NCBI GenBank assembly: GCA_017550655.1
Contig: JAFZOK010000039.1
Span: 1 to 64,000, forward strand
DNA length: 64,000 nucleotides
DNA from: Bacteroidales bacterium
GTDB lineage: Bacteria; Bacteroidota; Bacteroidia; Bacteroidales; UBA932
Reading direction: 5' to 3'
The position numbers were made by a program, and so were the translations under genes. Positions 61,737 through 64,000 of this stretch are shown piece by piece. The notes beneath the pieces are model-generated. The model was not told the DNA's origin, did not search any database, and saw only the letters and a list, made by a program, of their open reading frames with translations. Numbering within the stretch: the stretch's first letter is position 1; the number at the start of each line of letters is the position of its first letter.

Positions 61737-61811
61737 TTACCTGTAATTCTCCACGTAATCAATCAGGCCGATTCCAAAGAAGGCCAGAATCATTCTAAAT
61801 GTGCGTTTCAT
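61737..61811 (-). CDS. Free-standing 24-residue hydrophobic peptide gene
   Basis: The peptide starts MKRTFRM, has a hydrophobic core ILAFFGIGLI and ends DYVENYR: basic start, one short membrane-length core, mixed end. It has its own promoter (TACCTTTG, 25 bases upstream) and a strong terminator downstream, so it is a complete transcription unit between a toxin-antitoxin pair and a nuclease-helicase gene. A 71-codon frame reading through the promoter also exists but is unlikely. Could be a type I-toxin-like or other small membrane peptide; no family recognised. Confidence 0.5.
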   Translation of the reverse strand: MKRTFRMILAFFGIGLIDYVENYR

Positions 61812-61835
61812 AACCACTAACTCTTTAATACGGTG

Positions 61836-61870
61836 CAAAGGTATCGTGACGGTTTGACAGGTTTTGTCAA
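61836..61870 (-). promoter_or_regulatory. Promoter of the 24-codon gene with overlapping inverted repeat
   Basis: Minus strand: TACCTTTG at 61836-61843 as -7. Upstream, TTGACAAAACCTGTCAA (61854-61870) is a perfect 6-bp inverted repeat TTGACA/TGTCAA with a 5-base spacer, and its TTGA stands at the -33 distance. The palindrome could be an operator. Confidence 0.55.
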
Positions 61871-61887
61871 TAGATGAATTCTCCCCC

Positions 61888-61919
61888 AAAAAAGAATTCG
61901 CCCCAAGTTGGGGCGAATT
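61888..61919 (-). terminator. Terminator of the toxin-antitoxin operon
   Basis: On the minus strand AATTCGCCCCAA-C-TTGGGGCGAATT (12-bp palindrome, practical stem 10 bp) followed by CTTTTTTGG. Lies 67 bases after the toxin stop. Confidence 0.8.
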
Positions 61920-61986
61920 TATAATAACTATCAAATATCTAATATTCAGCATTTTGTGAATTTTGCCACAAGTGGCGGCAAAATTC

Positions 61987-62262
61987 TTATTTATCTGAAT
62001 AATGTCCGTATGATGAAAGCACTAGAACTGTAATCGTATTATTATCGATCTCGTAAATCAGACGATGTTTCCTGTTAATACGTCTTGACCACTTTCCAGC
62101 AAAATCTCCAGTTAAACGTTCCGGTTTGCCAGTTCCCGTTTCAGGATGTTCCATAAGTTCAAAAATAAGACGAGTTGCTTTATTAAACGCCCTTGGTTCA
62201 TCCTTTTTAAGTTTCTTCAAGTCCTCCTCTGCTTGTGGGGCGAAAGTAATAGTGTAACTCAT
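61987..62262 (-). CDS. Type II toxin of the Txe/YoeB family (RelE superfamily)
   Basis: 91 residues. YTITFAPQAEEDLKKLKK start, GTGKPERLTGDFAGKWSRRINRKHRLIYEI with the basic/acidic residues of the RNase site, and the terminal SSYGHYSDK matching the conserved C-terminal His/Tyr of YoeB. These toxins cut mRNA in the ribosomal A site. Its start overlaps the antitoxin stop by 4 bases, the normal coupled order antitoxin then toxin. Confidence 0.9.
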   Translation of the reverse strand: MSYTITFAPQAEEDLKKLKKDEPRAFNKATRLIFELMEHPETGTGKPERLTGDFAGKWSRRINRKHRLIYEIDNNTITVLVLSSYGHYSDK

Positions 62263-62528
62263 AAAGAATTAAGGAAAGAAGACAGTTCATCCTTTGATCT
62301 GAAAGTTTTTCCGTTTCCGGCAAGAATCTCATTACGGGCATTTTCCAATTTGCTCTTCATCTCTGCTTTGCTTATCAGAGCATCATCCTCTGTAACTGGG
62401 GTTATCTTGAAAGACCCTAAACTTCTTGTTTTCAAGATAACATCTTCTCCTCTGGAAACCATTTCCAGATACCTGCTCTGATTTGCACGAAAATCCCTGC
62501 TGTTAATAATTACCATTTCTAGTCTCAT
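62259..62528 (-). CDS. Type II antitoxin of the Phd/YefM family
   Basis: 89 residues. N-terminal dimer and DNA-binding fold VIINSRDFRANQSRYLEMVSRGEDVILKTRS-like, cut here to its key parts SRDFRANQ and GEDVILK, then an acidic helical tail that would wrap the toxin. I use the ATG at 62528 because GGAGG stands 8 bases before it, an unusually good ribosome-binding site for this genome; an ATG at 62516 is the alternative. It probably represses its own promoter. Confidence 0.88.
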   Translation of the reverse strand: MRLEMVIINSRDFRANQSRYLEMVSRGEDVILKTRSLGSFKITPVTEDDALISKAEMKSKLENARNEILAGNGKTFRSKDELSSFLNSL

Positions 62529-62541
62529 TTGTTTTCCTCCA

Positions 62542-62573
62542 CAAATTTAAGTAATTAGTTTTTGGATGCCAAA
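62542..62573 (-). promoter_or_regulatory. Consensus promoter of the toxin-antitoxin operon
   Basis: On the minus strand TTTG (62570-62573), 20 bases, TAAATTTG (62542-62549): full Bacteroides consensus, about 13 bases before the antitoxin ATG, with GGAGG between. Confidence 0.75.
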
Positions 62574-62585
62574 TTGGTAACCAAT
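62573..62585. promoter_or_regulatory. Palindrome at the toxin-antitoxin promoter, probable operator
   Basis: ATTGGTAACCAAT, a perfect 13-base palindrome about a central A/T, touching the upstream edge of the -33 element. Position and size suit autoregulation by the antitoxin or the antitoxin-toxin complex. Confidence 0.5.
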
Positions 62586-62620
62586 ATTTTGTTTGTTCAT
62601 CACGTCGCAATATAAAAGTA

Positions 62621-62649
62621 AACGGGATGATTTTCCAAACCATCCCGTA
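62621..62649 (-). terminator. Terminator after the flavodoxin lipoprotein gene
   Basis: Stem ACGGGATG / CATCCCGT with an 11-base loop; on the minus strand it is followed by TTACTTTTAT. Confidence 0.65.
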
Positions 62650-62698
62650 AAATTGACTATGTCCGCCCCCAAAAAAGCCTTGAAGAGTTTGGGAAGAG

Positions 62699-63526
62699 TT
62701 ACCTGATTACCTGGGTAAATTCCGGTTGCTGGCCGTCAAGGACGGTTACGTAAACCTTTATAGGGCCCATTGGCGGGAGCTTGGCGTCAGGGTTGTCTTC
62801 ACGTGGAAGTGGAACGGCGGTGAAGAGGTATTCGGTTCCGCCAGGGATGGTGCGCTGAGAGACAGATTCTGCCTTGGCGTTAAGCATCGGGTAGCCGTTG
62901 ACGGCGGCATCGAAGATAGCGGCCTCTTCTTCGGTGGCAGGATGATTATTTTGGAAGTCTTCGAGTTTGGTGAATTCCCCTTCAATGAAGCCATTTTCCT
63001 TGAGGAAGCGGTCTATTTCATCCTTGATCTTGGATAGTCTTGCGGCACGGACTCCGTAGCCAGGCTGGATGTCTGCGTTTGGCTGCTTAGCCTTGAGGTC
63101 CTTTACGCTGGAATCAAGACCGCCGCTGCCAAAGGTGCAGAAAGGAACAACCTTTTTGCCGGAAAGGTCGGTCTGGTTAAGGAAGGTGGCAACTGGAGGA
63201 GCGTAAGTGCCGAACCAGATTGGATAGCCCAGGAAGATAACGTCGTAATCGGCGATGTTGCGGGTTATCGGTTTGATTTCAGGGAGAATACCCTCTTCCC
63301 TCTCCTTGCCGCTGCGCTCGATGGTGGCCTGGAAGTCTCCGTCGTATGGAACGGTGGCCTCGATGGCCTCAATGTCTGCGTTGAGGCGGGCCTGGAACTC
63401 CTCGGCAACGGCCTTGGTGTTGCCTGTCTGGGTATAATACAGAACCAGGTACTTAGGTTCCGGTTTCTTTTCAGTGCAGGATGCCGCAAAAATCATTGCT
63501 GCAAGAATTATTAAAATCTTTTTCAT
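62699..63526 (-). CDS. Flavodoxin-domain lipoprotein
   Basis: 275 residues. Lipobox at Cys17 (FAASC), then a flavodoxin domain: FMN phosphate loop LYYTQTGNTKAVAEEF, YDVIFLGYPIWFGTYAPP for the isoalloxazine ring, and VVPFCTFGSGG. The last ~80 residues form a separate region (GYPMLNAKAESVSQRTIP) of unknown role. A lipid-anchored flavodoxin is probably periplasmic or surface-located and may take part in extracytoplasmic redox reactions. It follows the partial gene at the window end by 75 bases. Confidence 0.87.
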   Translation of the reverse strand: MKKILIILAAMIFAASCTEKKPEPKYLVLYYTQTGNTKAVAEEFQARLNADIEAIEATVPYDGDFQATIERSGKEREEGILPEIKPITRNIADYDVIFLGYPIWFGTYAPPVATFLNQTDLSGKKVVPFCTFGSGGLDSSVKDLKAKQPNADIQPGYGVRAARLSKIKDEIDRFLKENGFIEGEFTKLEDFQNNHPATEEEAAIFDAAVNGYPMLNAKAESVSQRTIPGGTEYLFTAVPLPREDNPDAKLPPMGPIKVYVTVLDGQQPEFTQVIR

Positions 63527-63601
63527 ATGTATTTCTTGTGAGTTTGTGAGTCTTTCCGAGAAGTTTTATGTTCTTTACTTGCTTCTTTATTGATTTGTGG
63601 C

Positions 63602-64000
63602 TTAATACTCACGCATAGACTCGAACGGGGTGGTGGTGTCTTCTCCGGCTTTCTTGTAGTCTCCGTTGAAGCCGTCTCCGCGGCCCTCTACAATACCGGT
63701 GAAGGTGCCGAGAACGTCTCCGTTAGGGGAAAGTTCCTCAAAGACAACCTTGTTGAAGCCATTAGGGTTAGGATCGTTCTTTTTTATCAGGAGGCCAGTG
63801 ACAGGGATTTCTTTCTGTGCCGCAGGGTCATAGACAACATAGCCGCAGATCTGGCCATCGCTGACCTTGTCCCATAAAATGGTAAAGTGGAAAGTGGCGT
63901 CTGTCTCGCCAACCTTTCCCTTGTAGATCCAGAGGTCGTCATCGGTGAGGAGAAGTTCCATATCTCCAAAAGAGGAAGGGATAGCTGCCTCCACAGGCTC
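63602..64000 (-). CDS. Protein of unknown function (5' part outside window)
   Basis: The frame is open to the right edge of the window; the GTG at 63994 is only an internal codon, since EPVEAAIPSS reads through it. The visible 132 C-terminal residues contain strand-rich segments (FHFTILWDKVSDGQICGYVVYDP, LGTFTGIVEG) typical of secreted beta-sheet proteins of Bacteroidota. No family recognised. Same strand and probably same transcript as the flavodoxin lipoprotein. Confidence 0.65.
   Translation of the reverse strand, partial: EPVEAAIPSSFGDMELLLTDDDLWIYKGKVGETDATFHFTILWDKVSDGQICGYVVYDPAAQKEIPVTGLLIKKNDPNPNGFNKVVFEELSPNGDVLGTFTGIVEGRGDGFNGDYKKAGEDTTTPFESMREY

Noticed and set aside
61737..61952. 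71-codon minus-strand frame
   Set aside because: Its first 47 codons run through the TA terminator and the promoter of the 24-codon gene. Only the last 24 codons have a plausible context.
1..64000. rRNA genes, CRISPR arrays, insertion sequences, prophage genes, riboswitches
   Set aside because: None was recognised on either strand. Gaps of more than 300 bases occur only at 16294-16616, which holds the hairpins and tRNA described; smaller gaps hold the listed promoters and terminators.

Overview
The window is chromosomal DNA of a member of the Bacteroidales, probably an uncultured gut-type lineage; I cannot name the genus. The grounds are two tandem SusC/SusD outer-membrane uptake pairs, many small secreted proteins and lipoproteins with Bacteroidota-type signal peptides, promoters of the Bacteroides form (TTTG, about 19-23 bp, TAnnTTTG), weak Shine-Dalgarno sequences, a FtsZ tail of Bacteroidota type and a meso-DAP-type MurE. 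No rRNA, CRISPR array, insertion sequence or prophage was seen. One tRNA gene (Pro, anticodon CGG) is present.

Layout. 1-2.5 kb: an operon alternating secreted proteins that share a ~90-residue domain with small lipoproteins. 2.5-6.7 kb: a housekeeping operon engB-prs-nadE-(small membrane protein)-der with a consensus promoter and a terminator. 6.8-16.3 kb: two complete SusC/SusD pairs without adjacent glycoside hydrolases or sigma/anti-sigma genes. 16.3-16.6 kb: a dense patch of hairpins, repeats of the tRNA 3' end, and tRNA-Pro. 16.6-24.4 kb (minus strand): patB-type C-S lyase, a very large NtrY-like histidine kinase and rlmH in one unit; an NtrX-like regulator without a DNA-binding domain and cmk in another; a DUF4783 gene lies between. 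24.5-26 kb: ispH and efp. 26-30.3 kb: a five-gene unit of a transglutaminase-like lipoprotein, two paralogous secreted proteins, a zinc-ribbon membrane protein and a glycosyltransferase. 30.3-35.6 kb (minus): DUF805 protein, CAT-like acetyltransferase, lipoproteins, O-methyltransferase and M16 peptidase. 35.7-38.5 kb: dnaX and lptB.

38.6-54.2 kb is the division and cell wall (dcw) cluster: mraZ, rsmH, ftsL, ftsI, murE, mraY, murD, ftsW, a fused murG-murC, ftsQ, ftsA, ftsZ, then gltX. Its genes take UDP-MurNAc-peptide synthesis through lipid I and II to septal peptidoglycan assembly and the Z-ring. A row of TGGG repeats at 10-bp steps ahead of mraZ looks like the MraZ operator. murG and murC form one continuous reading frame.

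55.9-59.6 kb holds small accessory enzymes (GNAT, class A acid phosphatase, C_GCAxxG_C_C protein, 2H phosphoesterase). 59.6-62.6 kb is visibly AT-richer and looks acquired: a PD-(D/E)XK nuclease fused to an SF1 (DUF2075-type) helicase with a tiny ORF coupled to its start, a free-standing 24-codon gene with its own promoter and terminator, and a Phd/YefM-YoeB toxin-antitoxin pair with a palindrome at its promoter. 62.7-64 kb: a lipoprotein flavodoxin and a partial gene that leaves the window.
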